In this document: one piece after another, positions 7,754 to 18,345 of the stretch
Layout: each line of letters starts with the position of its first letter
Numbering within the stretch: the first letter of the stretch is position 1
Assembly: GCF_025133575.1 (NCBI RefSeq)
Contig: NZ_CP104011.1
Span: forward strand, 6,146,965-6,210,964
Length of the DNA: 64,000 bases
Direction: 5' to 3'
Source of the DNA: Pseudomonas sp. GCEP-101
Lineage (GTDB): Bacteria; Pseudomonadota; Gammaproteobacteria; Pseudomonadales; Pseudomonadaceae
Position numbers and translations under genes: made by a program
The notes under the pieces: model-generated
What the model was told of the DNA's origin: nothing
What the model saw: only the letters and a program-made list of their open reading frames with translations
The model's database searches: none

Positions 7754-8068
7754 TCAGGAAGGATTGCAGGTGAGCTTGATGCGCAGCTTGATCACCGCAC
7801 GGCTGAAGCTGGAGGTCAGGTTGGCCTCCTTGCCCGGCGCGATGGTGGCCTTGCGCACATGGGGCGTTTCCGGGCCGTTGACGAAGACCGCGGTGCAGGT
7901 CACCGGCTGCTGGCCGCCGTTGCGCAGGAGGATCGCCCCCATCTGGTCACCGATGTCCTGGGTCTCGATGTCCACCTCGGCGCCGTTAAGGCTCTTCTGC
8001 ACCTCGATGGGGTAAGCCAGGGCGGTCAGCGGCAGCAGTGCCAGAACGGCACAACAGAATTTTTTCAT
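7754..8068 (-). CDS. Small exported protein of unknown function
   Basis: The protein has 104 residues. A signal peptide (MKKFCCAVLALLPLTALA, cleavage near residue 18) is followed by YPIEVQKSLNGAEVDIETQ. A small probable beta-sandwich domain ends with LRIKLTCNPS. Two mature cysteines (in VTCTAVF and LTCNP) could form a disulfide. Close relatives are widespread in Pseudomonas, where I recall them misnamed 3-phosphoglycerate kinase; nothing here supports a kinase. It is divergent from the LysR gene with only 55 nt between starts, so the regulator may control it. Confidence 0.8.
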   Translation of the reverse strand: MKKFCCAVLALLPLTALAYPIEVQKSLNGAEVDIETQDIGDQMGAILLRNGGQQPVTCTAVFVNGPETPHVRKATIAPGKEANLTSSFSRAVIKLRIKLTCNPS

Positions 8069-8123
8069 GGCGGTCTCTTGTTGGTCTTCTGCGGACCGCC
8101 AGATTAGACAAGAGGAAGCGAGG

Positions 8124-9050
8124 ATGAAAGCGCCCCGCGTTACCCTGGATCAGTGGAGAACCCTGCAGGCCGTGGTCGATCACGGCGGCTTCGCCCAGGC
8201 GGCGGAAGCCCTGCACCGTTCGCAGTCGTCGATCAGCTACACCGTGGCGCGCATGCAGGAGCAACTCGGCGTTCCGCTGCTGCGCATCGACGGGCGCAAG
8301 GCCGTGCTCACCGAAGCCGGTGAAGTGCTGCTGCGCCGTTCGCGGCAACTGGTCAAATCCGCCGGACAACTCGAAGAGCTGGCCCACCACATGGAGCAGG
8401 GCTGGGAGCCGGAGGTGCGCCTGGTCGTGGACGCCGCCTACCCCACCGTGCGCCTGGTGCGCTCGCTGTCGGCCTTCATGCCGCAGAGCCGCGGCTGCCG
8501 GGTGCTGCTGCGCGAGGAGGTGCTGTCGGGTGTGGAGGAAGCGCTGGTGCAGGGCCATGCGGACCTCGCCATCAGCGGCCTGAACATCCCCGGCCACCTG
8601 GGCGCCGACCTGTCCATCGTCGACTTCGTCGCCGTTGCCCATCCCGACCACGCCCTGCACCGCCTGCAGCGCGAAGTCACCCATCAGGACCTGGAAACCC
8701 AGATGCAGGTGGTGATCCGCGACTCCGGCCGCCTGCAGCCGCGCGACGTCGGCTGGCTCGGCGCCGAACAGCGCTGGACGGTCGGCAGCCTGGCCACCGC
8801 CGCCACCTTCGTCAGCAACGGCCTGGGCTTTGCCTGGCTGCCGCGGCACATGATCGAGCGCGAGCTGCGCGACGGTCAGCTCAAGCCGCTGCCGATGAAA
8901 CAGGGCGGCGTGCGCGAGAGCCGCTTCTATCTTTATCCGAACAAGGAAAAACCCCTGGGCCCGGCTACGCAGATCCTCGTGGAGCTGCTGACCGCCTACG
9001 CCAACGTGCCGCTCGACGCCCATTTCGCCGCCCCGCAAAGCCCGGCCTGA
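8124..9050 (+). CDS. LysR-family transcriptional regulator
   Basis: A 308-residue LysR-type regulator. The N-terminal winged helix-turn-helix spans about residues 8-65, with FAQAAEALHRSQSSISYTV and RMQEQLGVPLLRIDGRK. A periplasmic-binding-protein-like effector domain follows, with a short C-terminal segment. The start follows AGAGGA by 7 nt. It is divergent from the small exported protein and one gene from azoR. Regulators of this subtype often control neighbouring reductases, but the ligand and target cannot be read from sequence. Confidence 0.92.
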   Translation: MKAPRVTLDQWRTLQAVVDHGGFAQAAEALHRSQSSISYTVARMQEQLGVPLLRIDGRKAVLTEAGEVLLRRSRQLVKSAGQLEELAHHMEQGWEPEVRLVVDAAYPTVRLVRSLSAFMPQSRGCRVLLREEVLSGVEEALVQGHADLAISGLNIPGHLGADLSIVDFVAVAHPDHALHRLQREVTHQDLETQMQVVIRDSGRLQPRDVGWLGAEQRWTVGSLATAATFVSNGLGFAWLPRHMIERELRDGQLKPLPMKQGGVRESRFYLYPNKEKPLGPATQILVELLTAYANVPLDAHFAAPQSPA

Positions 9051-9081
9051 CGCCCAGGACCACACGCACAAGGAGCCCGAC

Positions 9082-9873
9082 ATGCCGTTCTTCGACCACG
9101 CCGGTCATCGCCTGCACTATGAAGAGAGCGGCTTCGGCACGCCGGTGCTGCTGGTGCACGGGCTCGGCTCCAGCACCCGCGACTGGGAATTCCAGGTGCC
9201 CGAACTGGAAAAGCGCCACCGGGTGATTGCCCTGGATGTGCGCGGCCACGGCCAGTCGGACAAACCGCGCCAGCGCTACAGCATCGCCGCCTTCGCCGAC
9301 GACGTGGTCGCCCTGCTCGACCACCTGCGCCTGGGCCGCGTGCACTTGGTGGGCATCAGCATGGGCGGGATGATCGGCTTCGAACTGGCTACCCGCTGGC
9401 CGGAACGGCTGAACAGCCTGACCATCGTCAACAGCGCCCCGGAAGTGAAGCCGCGCAGCCTGCGCGAGTACCTGGAAGTGGCGCGCCGGCTGTTCCTCGC
9501 CCATGTGCTGGGCCTGGACACGGTGGGCAAGGCGCTGGGCCGGATGCTCTTCCCCAAGCCGGAACAGAGCGACCTGCGCCGCAAGATCGAGCAGCGCTGG
9601 CCGCAGAATGACAAGCGCGCCTACCTCTCCAGCCTGCACGCCATCATCGGCTGGGGTGTGCAGGAGCGCCTCGCGCGCATAACCTGTCCAACCCTGGTGA
9701 TCAGCGCCGACCGCGACTACACCCCCGTCTCGCTCAAGCAGGCGTATGTCGGGCGCATGCCCAACGCACGCCTGGTGGTGATCGAGGACTCGCGCCATGC
9801 CACGCCGCTGGACCAGCCGGAACGATTCAATACCACCCTGCTCGATTTCCTCGAGCAGGTCGACCATCCCTAG
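9082..9873 (+). CDS. Alpha/beta hydrolase
   Basis: The 263-residue protein has the alpha/beta-hydrolase fold. VHGLGSSTRDWE is the oxyanion region, the nucleophile elbow is GISMGG (Ser at about residue 94), the acid lies in ISADRDYTP and the His in EDSRHATPLDQP. It resembles 3-oxoadipate enol-lactonase and esterase relatives, but no pathway genes are nearby, so the substrate is open. AAGGAG precedes the ATG by 6 nt. It starts 31 nt after the LysR stop and may be co-transcribed with it. Confidence 0.9.
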   Translation: MPFFDHAGHRLHYEESGFGTPVLLVHGLGSSTRDWEFQVPELEKRHRVIALDVRGHGQSDKPRQRYSIAAFADDVVALLDHLRLGRVHLVGISMGGMIGFELATRWPERLNSLTIVNSAPEVKPRSLREYLEVARRLFLAHVLGLDTVGKALGRMLFPKPEQSDLRRKIEQRWPQNDKRAYLSSLHAIIGWGVQERLARITCPTLVISADRDYTPVSLKQAYVGRMPNARLVVIEDSRHATPLDQPERFNTTLLDFLEQVDHP

Positions 9874-9896
9874 AACCTTCAGGAAACATCCGCCAA

Positions 9897-10463
9897 ATGA
9901 CCCTGTTCAAACGCTTCCTGCTCGCCGCCTGCTCCCTGGTCCTGGCCGGTTCGGCGCTCGCCGCCGATGCCAACAAGCCGCACGTGCTGCTGTCCACCAC
10001 CTCCGGTGAAATCGAAATCGAGCTGTACGCCGACAAGGCACCGATTTCTGTGAAGAACTACCTGTCCTACGTCGACAGCGGCTTCTACAACGGAACCATC
10101 TTCCACCGCGTGATTCCCAACTTCATGATCCAGGGCGGCGGTTTCACCGAAGCCATGAAGGAAAAGGACACCCAGGCGCCGATCAAGAACGAGGCCGACA
10201 ACGGCCTGCTCAACGAGCGCGGCACCCTGGCCATGGCGCGCACCAGCGACGTGAACTCCGCCACCAGCCAGTTCTTCATCAACCTGACCGGCAACGACTT
10301 CCTCAACCACGGCGCCCGCGACTTCGGCTACGCGGTGTTCGGCAAGGTCGTGCGCGGCATGGGCGTTGTCGACCAGATCGCCGGCGTGAAGACCGGCAAC
10401 CGCGGCATGTTCCAGGACGTACCGACCACCCCCGTGGTCATCCTCTCCGCCAAGCGTCTGTAA
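9897..10463 (+). CDS. ppiA: Periplasmic cyclophilin-type peptidyl-prolyl isomerase
   Basis: The 188-residue protein has a signal peptide (residues 1-22, ending VLAGSALAAD) and a complete cyclophilin domain. Active-site features are IFHRVIPNFMIQGG (catalytic Arg, with Phe), LAMARTSDVNSATSQFFIN and the Gln/Phe pair. It catalyses cis-trans isomerisation of X-Pro bonds and assists folding in the periplasm. It begins 23 nt after the hydrolase stop. The signal peptide distinguishes it from cytoplasmic PpiB. Confidence 0.93.
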   Translation: MTLFKRFLLAACSLVLAGSALAADANKPHVLLSTTSGEIEIELYADKAPISVKNYLSYVDSGFYNGTIFHRVIPNFMIQGGGFTEAMKEKDTQAPIKNEADNGLLNERGTLAMARTSDVNSATSQFFINLTGNDFLNHGARDFGYAVFGKVVRGMGVVDQIAGVKTGNRGMFQDVPTTPVVILSAKRL

Positions 10464-10537
10464 GTTCCACCCGGACGGCTGACGGAGGCCATTAACGGCG
10501 GGGCCAGGGAGGCTCCGCCAACAACCCGAGAAGAATC

Positions 10538-12370
10538 ATGTTGTACCGTCGTTTCGAGCGTCTGATCGATCCCTTCCGCGACGTCCCCGAGCGCATGCCG
10601 CCCACCGACGTCATCCGCTTCTACGTCTATTACCTGCGCCAGGTCTGGCCGGTGTTCCTGGCCCTGCTCGTCGTCGGCCTGGTCGCCGCCCTGATAGAAG
10701 TCGCGCTGTTCAGCTACCTGGGGCGCATCGTCGACCTTGCCCAGGGCACCGCCCCCGCTGACTTTTTCTCGGTACACGGCCATGAACTGATCTGGATGGC
10801 CGTGGTGGCGCTGATCCTGCGCCCGGTGTTCTTCGGCCTGCACGACATGCTGGTGCACCAGAGCATCAACCCCAGCATGACCAACCTGATCCGCTGGCAG
10901 AACCACCGCTACGTGCTCAAGCAGAGCCTGGGCTTCTTCCAGAACGACTTCGCCGGGCGCATCGCCCAGCGCATCATGCAGACCGGCAATTCCCTGCGCG
11001 ACTCTGCCGTGCAGGCAGTCGATGCGATCTGGCACGTGCTCATCTACATCATCAGTTCCCTGGTGCTGTTCGCCGAGGCGGACTGGCGCCTGATGATCCC
11101 CCTGCTGCTCTGGATGATCGGCTACGTGGGCGCGCTGGGCTACTTCATCCCGCAGGTGAAGCATCGCTCGGTCGTGGCCTCGGATTCGCGCTCCAAACTC
11201 ATGGGCCGGATCGTCGATGGCTACACCAACATCACCACCCTCAAGCTGTTCGCCCACACGCGCCAGGAAGAGGACTACGCCCGCGACGCCATCGACGACC
11301 AGACCCGCAAGGCCCAGCGCGCCGGACGCGTGGTGACCTCGATGGACGTCACCATCACCGTGTTCAACGGCCTGCTCATCGCCGGCACCACGGGCCTGGC
11401 CCTGTGGCTGTGGACCCAGTCGCTGATCTCGGTGGGCGCCATTGCCCTGGCCACCGGTCTGGTCATCCGCATCGTCAACATGTCCGGCTGGATCATGTGG
11501 GTGGTCGGCGGCATTTTCGAGAACGTCGGCCAGGTGCAGGACGGCATGCAGACCATCGCCCTGCCCCGCCAGGTGGTCGATGCGCCCGACGCCAAGCCCC
11601 TGGTGGTGAACCGCGGCGAAGTGCGCTTCGACCAGGTGAGCTTCAGCTACGGCAAGGGCGGCGGCCTGATCAGCGGCCTCGACCTGACCGTGCGCCCCGG
11701 CGAGAAGATCGGCCTGGTCGGCCCGTCCGGCGCCGGCAAGTCGACCCTGGTGAACCTGCTGCTGCGCCTGTATGACCTGGAAGGCGGACGCATCCTCATC
11801 GACGGCCAGGACATCGCCCACGTGACCCAGGAAAGCCTGCGCGCGCAGATCGGCATGGTCACCCAGGACACCTCGCTGCTGCACCGCTCGATCCGCTCCA
11901 ACCTGCTCTACGGCCGCCCGGATGCCGGCGAAGCGGAGCTGCAGGACGCCATCCAGAAGGCCCGCGCCTCGGAGTTCATCCCGCAACTGAGCGACGCCGA
12001 GGGCCGCTTCGGTCTCGATGCCCACGTCGGCGAACGCGGGGTAAAGCTCTCCGGCGGGCAGCGCCAGCGCATCGCGATCACCCGCGTACTGCTCAAGGAC
12101 GCACCGATTCTGATCCTCGACGAGGCCACCTCGGCGCTGGACTCGGAAGTGGAAGCTGCGATCCAGGAAAGCCTGGAAACCCTGATGCAGGGCAAGACGG
12201 TGATCGCCATCGCCCACCGCCTCTCCACCATCGCGCGCATGGACCGCCTGGTGGTGCTGGAGCACGGCCGCGTGGTCGAAAGCGGCAGCCATGCCGAACT
12301 GCTGGCCCATGGCGGGTTGTATGCGCGCCTGTGGCGGCACCAGACCGGTGGGTTCGTCGGGGTGGATTGA
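10538..12370 (+). CDS. ABC exporter with fused permease and ATPase domains
   Basis: A half-size type IV ABC exporter of 610 residues. A hydrophilic N-terminus leads into six membrane helices (about residues 40-330). The nucleotide-binding domain has Walker A GPSGAGKST, Q-loop MVTQDTSL, signature LSGGQRQR, Walker B ILILDEATSALD and the switch His of IAHRLST. Such proteins work as homodimers, moving lipids, peptides or drugs outward; the substrate is unknown here. It is alone on its strand, downstream of ppiA by 74 nt, and is followed by an inverted pair of Pseudomonas repeats. Confidence 0.92.
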   Translation: MLYRRFERLIDPFRDVPERMPPTDVIRFYVYYLRQVWPVFLALLVVGLVAALIEVALFSYLGRIVDLAQGTAPADFFSVHGHELIWMAVVALILRPVFFGLHDMLVHQSINPSMTNLIRWQNHRYVLKQSLGFFQNDFAGRIAQRIMQTGNSLRDSAVQAVDAIWHVLIYIISSLVLFAEADWRLMIPLLLWMIGYVGALGYFIPQVKHRSVVASDSRSKLMGRIVDGYTNITTLKLFAHTRQEEDYARDAIDDQTRKAQRAGRVVTSMDVTITVFNGLLIAGTTGLALWLWTQSLISVGAIALATGLVIRIVNMSGWIMWVVGGIFENVGQVQDGMQTIALPRQVVDAPDAKPLVVNRGEVRFDQVSFSYGKGGGLISGLDLTVRPGEKIGLVGPSGAGKSTLVNLLLRLYDLEGGRILIDGQDIAHVTQESLRAQIGMVTQDTSLLHRSIRSNLLYGRPDAGEAELQDAIQKARASEFIPQLSDAEGRFGLDAHVGERGVKLSGGQRQRIAITRVLLKDAPILILDEATSALDSEVEAAIQESLETLMQGKTVIAIAHRLSTIARMDRLVVLEHGRVVESGSHAELLAHGGLYARLWRHQTGGFVGVD

Positions 12371-12380
12371 GGTGCCCTTC

Positions 12381-12460
12381 GTAGGAGCGAGCTTGCTCGC
12401 GAATCGATTTCCCGGCAGCTCGGATGCTGGGGCTGTTCGCGAGCAAGCTCGCTCCTACAG
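12381..12460. repeat. Inverted pair of Pseudomonas palindromic repeats (REPIN-like)
   Basis: A GTAGGAGCGAGCTTGCTCGC element (12381-12403) and its reverse complement (12436-12460) flank a 32-nt spacer, so the whole region can fold into one long hairpin. It lies between the convergent ABC exporter and eda genes. The same element recurs at 19.7, 25.9 and 30.9 kb. Confidence 0.92.
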
Positions 12461-12491
12461 GTAGTGCGAACGCCGCGGCTCACGTGCCCAT

Positions 12492-12516
12492 AAAAAAGCC
12501 CGGCACAAGGCCGGGC
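12492..12516 (-). terminator. Terminator of the zwf-pgl-eda operon
   Basis: On the minus strand GCCCGGC/GCCGGGC (arms at 12498-12504 and 12510-12516, 5-nt loop) is followed by six T (complement of 12492-12497). It lies 20 nt after the eda stop codon. Confidence 0.88.
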
Positions 12517-12535
12517 ATGTCCAGATCAGGACAGC

Positions 12536-13183
12536 TCAGTGTGTATCCAGTAGCGCCAGCGCCTCGCGGCTCAGGCGTTCGACCGTGGCCCAGTCGCCGC
12601 TGTCGATGGCGGCCTTGGGCAGCATCCAGCTGCCACCCACGCACATCACGTTGGCCAGCCGGTAATAGTCATTGAGGTTGTCCGGGCCGACGCCGCCGGT
12701 GGGGCAGAAACGCACTTCCGGGAACGGCCCGCCAAACGCCTTGAGGGCCTCCACGCCGCCGCAGACCTTCGCCGGAAAGAGCTTGAAGCGGCGCAGGCCG
12801 TGGCGGTAGGCCGCCATGATTTCCGACGCCGTGGCCACGCCCGGCAGCAACGGCACCGGACGGGTCACCGCATACTGCAGCAGCTCCTCGGTGCAGCCCG
12901 GCGTGACGATGAACTGCGCCCCCGCCGCTTCCGCCTGGGCAAAGGTTTCCGCGTCGAGCACGGTGCCGGCGCCGACGACCAGCTCCGGGCGCTGCTCGCT
13001 CAGCAGGCGGATCGCGGTAAGCCCCAGGGACGTCCGCAAGGTCACTTCCAGAACAGTGATGCCGCCGGCCGCCAGGGCATCCGCCATGGGCAGGATGTCC
13101 GCCTCGCGGTCGATGGTGATCACCGGCAGGATGCGCGCGCGCTGTGCCAGGGCGTCGATCTGCTGGATGTGTTGTTCAGACAT
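12536..13183 (-). CDS. eda: KDPG/KHG aldolase
   Basis: A 215-residue class I aldolase that splits 2-keto-3-deoxy-6-phosphogluconate into pyruvate and glyceraldehyde-3-phosphate, the last Entner-Doudoroff step. The catalytic base region is LEVTLRTSLG, the phosphate region is FIVTPGCTEELLQ and the Schiff-base Lys lies in RFKLFPAKVCGG. The chosen ATG at 13183 is 8 nt after GGAG. The open frame continues upstream over the pgl end but is not coding. It is the third gene of zwf-pgl-eda and is terminated directly downstream. Confidence 0.96.
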   Translation of the reverse strand: MSEQHIQQIDALAQRARILPVITIDREADILPMADALAAGGITVLEVTLRTSLGLTAIRLLSEQRPELVVGAGTVLDAETFAQAEAAGAQFIVTPGCTEELLQYAVTRPVPLLPGVATASEIMAAYRHGLRRFKLFPAKVCGGVEALKAFGGPFPEVRFCPTGGVGPDNLNDYYRLANVMCVGGSWMLPKAAIDSGDWATVERLSREALALLDTH

Positions 13184-13200
13184 TGCGGTAACTCCGTGCC

Positions 13201-13903
13201 TCAGGGGCACCAGTGGATCGAAAGAGGGGAACGCAGGAACGCATTGACCGGCATGCGCTGGTCGTCGTTGTCGGCAAGCGCCTGGCTCAGGGTGGCCAGC
13301 TTGGACTCGCCCTGGATCGCCAGGATCTGCACCCGCGCGCCCTGCAGCACGGCGCGCGTCAGGGTCAGGCGCTGGTGCGGCACGCTCGGCGCCCACATCG
13401 GCAAGCAACGGCGCGTACCGGCCGGGTCGAGGGCCTCCACCAGGTTGGCGCTGCCGGGGAACAGCGACGCCGTGTGGCCGTCGTCACCCATGCCGAGCAC
13501 CAGCACGTCGATGGGCAGCATCAGCTCGTGCAGGTAGCGGTCGGCCTTGTCGGCGGCCTCTTCCAGGCTCGCCGCCGGCTGGTAAAGACCGATGAACTGC
13601 GCCTTCGCCGCCGCGCCCTTGAACAGGTGACGGCGCAGCAGGCCGGCGTTGCTGTCGGGGTGCGACTCGGGCACCCAGCGCTCGTCGGCGAGGCTGACGG
13701 CCACGTTCGACCAGTCCAGCACCGCGCTGCTCAGCGCTTCGAGGAAGGCCACCGGGCTGCGCCCGCCAGAGACCACCAGCAGCGCGCGGCCACGCTCGAT
13801 CAGCGCGTCGCGCAGTGCGTCCGCCACGGCGTCGGCCAGTCCACGGGCCTGCGCCGCAGCGCTGCTCCAGGACTTCCAGGCCATGCCTTCGGCCAGTTCG
13901 GGT

Positions 13904-13917
<14 letters not shown>
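13201..13917 (-). CDS. pgl: 6-phosphogluconolactonase
   Basis: This 238-residue DevB-type lactonase hydrolyses 6-phosphoglucono-1,5-lactone to 6-phosphogluconate. Signatures are LLVVSGGRSPVAFLEAL, SLADERWVPESHPDSN and LGMGDDGHTASLFPGS. GGAGG precedes the ATG by 7 nt. Its first 14 nt overlap the 3' end of zwf, and eda follows after 17 nt, so the three enzymes are translated from one message. Confidence 0.96.
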
Positions 13918-15373
<1,456 letters not shown>

Positions 15374-15432
15374 TTGTTGTTTCCAACCAAACTTTGAACG
15401 ATAGTTAGCCTTCCACACCGACATTAAGGCAA

Positions 15433-15456
15433 ATATGTAGTAATTAAACAACATAT
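15433..15456. promoter_or_regulatory. Candidate HexR operator in the zwf-hexR divergent region
   Basis: An imperfect AT-rich palindrome with outer halves ATATGT and ACATAT contains TTGTTTAATTACT-ACA on the minus strand. HexR of P. putida binds TTGT-N7/8-ACAA-type sites in the zwf promoter, and this one differs mainly in the last base. It lies 60 nt before zwf and about 104 nt before hexR, a fitting place to control both. Release would be triggered by KDPG, made by the same pathway. Confidence 0.65.
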
Positions 15457-15559
15457 TTTTGCCGCTTCGCACCGTTGTTGGTCCTCTGCCGGCCTGACGT
15501 TAGGATAGCGCCGCTGGCCGCACCTACCCGGCCAACCGTCGATTGCCCAAGGAGCACGG

Positions 15560-16417
15560 ATGAAAAACCTGCTGGAGCAGATCCAGAGCCGTCTGGAAGA
15601 GCTGAACAAGGCCGAGCGCAAGGTCGCCGAGGTGATCCTGCGCGATCCGCAGCAGGCCACGCGCTTCAGCATCGCCGCGCTGGCCCAGGCGTCCAGCGTC
15701 AGCGAGCCGACGGTGAACCGCTTCTGCCGCTCCTTCGACATGAGCGGTTACCCCGAGCTGAAGATCCAGCTGGCCCAGAGCCTGGCCAGCGGCGCGGCCT
15801 TCGTCACCCAGGCGGTGGCCGCCGACGACGGCCCCGAGGCCTACACCCGGAAGATCTTCAGCAGCACCATCGCTTCGCTGGACAGCGCCCACCGACTGCT
15901 CGACCCGAAAGCGATCGACCGCGCCGTGGACCTGCTGATCCAGGCCCGGCAGATCCACTTCTTCGGCCTCGGCGCGTCCAGCTCGGTGGCGCTCGACGCG
16001 CAGCACAAGTTCTTCCGCTTCAACCTGGCGGTGTCGGCTCACAGCGACGTGTTGATGCAGCGGATGATCGCCTCGGTGGCCCACACCGGCGACCTGTTCG
16101 TGGTGATTTCCTATACCGGGCGCACCCGCGAGCTGGTGGACGTGGCGCACCTGGCGCGGCAGAACGGCGCCTCGGTGCTCGGCCTGACCGCCGCCGACTC
16201 GCCGCTGGCCCGCGCCAGCACCCTGAGCCTGGACATTCCGCTGCCCGAGGACACCGACATCTATATGCCGATGACCTCGCGGATCATCCAGCTCACCGTG
16301 CTCGACGTACTGGCCACGGGCGTGACCCTGCGCCGCGGCGTGGACTTCCAGCCGCACCTGCGCAAGATCAAGGAGAGCCTGGTGCCGACGCGCTACCAGC
16401 TCGATGAGGAAGACTGA
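15560..16417 (+). CDS. hexR: HexR, RpiR-family repressor of glucose catabolism
   Basis: The 285-residue regulator has an N-terminal RpiR helix-turn-helix domain (about residues 1-77, with FSIAALAQASSVSEPTVNRFCR) and a C-terminal SIS sugar-phosphate-binding domain (about residues 120-255, with FFGLGASSSVALDAQHKF and VISYTGRTRELVDVA). HexR represses zwf, edd/gap and eda until KDPG binds. AAGGAG lies 7 nt before the ATG. It sits head-to-head with zwf across the operator candidate. edd, glk and gap-1, other usual targets, are not in this window. Confidence 0.96.
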   Translation: MKNLLEQIQSRLEELNKAERKVAEVILRDPQQATRFSIAALAQASSVSEPTVNRFCRSFDMSGYPELKIQLAQSLASGAAFVTQAVAADDGPEAYTRKIFSSTIASLDSAHRLLDPKAIDRAVDLLIQARQIHFFGLGASSSVALDAQHKFFRFNLAVSAHSDVLMQRMIASVAHTGDLFVVISYTGRTRELVDVAHLARQNGASVLGLTAADSPLARASTLSLDIPLPEDTDIYMPMTSRIIQLTVLDVLATGVTLRRGVDFQPHLRKIKESLVPTRYQLDEED

Positions 16418-16826
16418 GGGAAATACAGTTTCGGAGGAGCGGAGCTTCTGCGGGATGCTCGCGCGCATGGCTGGGACTTCGCGGACAAGGTCCGCTCCTA
16501 CAGGAAGTGTAGCGCCCGGGCCGCCCTCTCCCCCGCCCTGGCTACGCGCCCCGCTCCGAAGAGAGAGGAAGCCATGCGAACCGACTGACGCCGCAGTTTC
16601 AGCCGGCACTGATCCAGTCCCCTCTCCCTTCAGGGAGGAGGTTAGGGAGAGGGAAGAACCCAGGCACAAACTTTCAGAAAAAGGCAGTTGCTCCTACGAC
16701 CGCCCCAGCGGCGGGGCAAACCTGTAGGAGCGGGCCATGCCCGCGATCGCTCGCCCTGCACCGCTGAAAGACGGCGTGCTACTGCCGGGGAAATCCTGCG
16801 CCTGCCCCCGCTCGATGCGCGGCCGA
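16418..16826. repeat. Gene-free stretch with three dispersed palindromic repeats
   Basis: No gene is visible between hexR and the convergent deformylase. The region holds a CGCGGACAAGGTCCGCTCCTAC-type element (16480-16503), a CCCTCTCCCT...AGGGAGAGGG hairpin (16619-16653) and a TGTAGGAGCGGGCCATGCCC-type element (16721-16750). Each recurs elsewhere in the window, always between genes. Confidence 0.88.
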
Positions 16827-17366
16827 TCAATCATCCGCCGCCGGATCCAGTCCCGGGAACAGCACCTCGGTAAAGCCGAACTTGCTGAAATCGGTAATCC
16901 GCGACGGGTACAGGCGACCGATCAGGTGGTCGCACTCGTGCTGCACCACGCGGGCGTGGAAGCCCTCCACGGTGCGGTCGATGGGCTGCCCCTGCGGGTC
17001 GACGCCCTGGTAGCGGATGCGCTGGTAGCGATTCACCGCGCCGCGCAACCCCGGCACCGACAGGCAGCCCTCCCAGCCTTCTTCCAACTCGTCGCCAATA
17101 GGTGTGATCAGCGGGTTGAGCAGAATGGTCGGCGGCACCGCCGGCGCATCCGGGTAGCGCTCGCTGCGCTCGAACCCGAAGATCACCAGTTGCAGGTCGA
17201 CGCCGATCTGCGGCGCCGCCAGGCCGACGCCGCCGACGTGGTGCATGGTTTCGAACATGTCGTCGATCAGTTGCGCCAGCTCGGCGCTGCCGATCATCGA
17301 CTCGGGCACCGGCGGGGCGATGCGCAGCAGGCGCTCGTCGCCCATCTTGAGAATCTCGCGGATCAT
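16827..17366 (-). CDS. def: Peptide deformylase (probable second, accessory Def)
   Basis: A 179-residue metallohydrolase that removes the N-formyl group from nascent proteins. All three motifs are intact: GVGLAAPQIG, EGCLSVP with the metal-ligand Cys, and QHECDHLIG with the two His and catalytic Glu. Pseudomonas usually has the main def beside fmt, and this isolated copy is probably the second. The ATG at 17366 is 5 nt after GAGG. The frame remains open upstream, but that part has no domain and overlaps the opposite-strand membrane protein gene. Confidence 0.93.
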   Translation of the reverse strand: MIREILKMGDERLLRIAPPVPESMIGSAELAQLIDDMFETMHHVGGVGLAAPQIGVDLQLVIFGFERSERYPDAPAVPPTILLNPLITPIGDELEEGWEGCLSVPGLRGAVNRYQRIRYQGVDPQGQPIDRTVEGFHARVVQHECDHLIGRLYPSRITDFSKFGFTEVLFPGLDPAADD

Positions 17367-17603
17367 CTCGGCCTCGTTCGCCGTTGAGTGAAAGCGGCAT
17401 GCTTCCAGTACGAGCAGCATCCTCGGCCCCCGCGAACCGTCTGGCAACCCCGCGACCGCCCGGCAGCGCCCCGCGGAGCTCGCCGAGCGGGTGGTAGACT
17501 GAACCTCTGAACGACCATCGAACGACGGACGTTTGCCGACATTCGCGGCAGATGGCGCTCGAACCCTGGGGGACGCTTTGATTCCGGGGGCGGGAGGTGG
17601 GTC

Positions 17604-18158
17604 ATGAACCGGCACTACTACATCAGCGACAACCTGGATGACCTGGAACAGGTCGAGCAGGAGCTTTCCCAAAGCGGTATCGGCATCGAGCAGATGCACG
17701 TGCTGAGCGACAGCGACGCGGAAGTGCAGGAGCACCGCCTGCACGAAGTGCCCTCGATGATGAAGAAGGACGTGGTGCACTGGGGCAAGGTCGGACTGGT
17801 CATCGGCGCGGCGCTGGCCGCGCTGGTGCTGCTGGTCGGCTACCTGAGCGGCTGGACGCAGACCGCCGCCGGCTGGATTCCCGTGCTGTTCCTCGCCGCG
17901 GTGCTGCTGGGCTTCAGCCTGTGGGAAAGCAGCTTCTTCGGCCTGCAGCGCCCCAGCGGCGACGTGCGCCGCTTCCAGGACAACCTGCAGGAAGGCCGCC
18001 ACGTGTTCTTCGTGGACGTAAAGCCCGAACAGGAACCGGTGCTGGACATGGTGGTACGCCACCACCCGCGCCTGGAAATCGCCGGCTTCGGCAACGCCAT
18101 GCCGAGTTGGTGGCTGTCCGTCGAGCAGGCCTGGAATCGCTTCCGGCACATGATGTAA
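17604..18158 (+). CDS. Conserved membrane protein of unknown function, two helices
   Basis: The 184-residue protein has an N-terminal cytoplasmic part resembling a small alpha/beta sensor fold (NRHYYISDNLDDLEQVEQEL and HVLSDSDAEVQEH). Two membrane helices follow at about residues 62-82 and 90-108. The C-terminal part (DVRRFQDNLQEGRHVFFVDV) looks like a second copy of the same fold. Similar Pseudomonas proteins are annotated loosely as NAD/FAD-utilising or magnesium-transporter-like, with no evidence here. GGAGG precedes the ATG by 6 nt. It is divergent from def. Confidence 0.82.
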   Translation: MNRHYYISDNLDDLEQVEQELSQSGIGIEQMHVLSDSDAEVQEHRLHEVPSMMKKDVVHWGKVGLVIGAALAALVLLVGYLSGWTQTAAGWIPVLFLAAVLLGFSLWESSFFGLQRPSGDVRRFQDNLQEGRHVFFVDVKPEQEPVLDMVVRHHPRLEIAGFGNAMPSWWLSVEQAWNRFRHMM

Positions 18159-18345
18159 CGGCATCGGTTGCGGCCTGAAGATCGGCTCCGCGCCATCGTG
18201 GTTGGCGCGGAAGGCGTCACGCTACGCCTGCTTCCTTCGGAAAAGTCCTACTCTTGACGCATGTCAGGCGGCTCTGCATCGGCGGGTTCGAGACTGTCCC
18301 TGCCGCTCGCCGGCCCGCCACCGCGATATTCGTCAGGAGGACCGC

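Noticed and set aside
17367..18164. Upstream extension of the peptide deformylase frame
   Set aside because: It runs antisense to a well-supported membrane protein gene with its own GGAGG. The deformylase fold starts at 17366.
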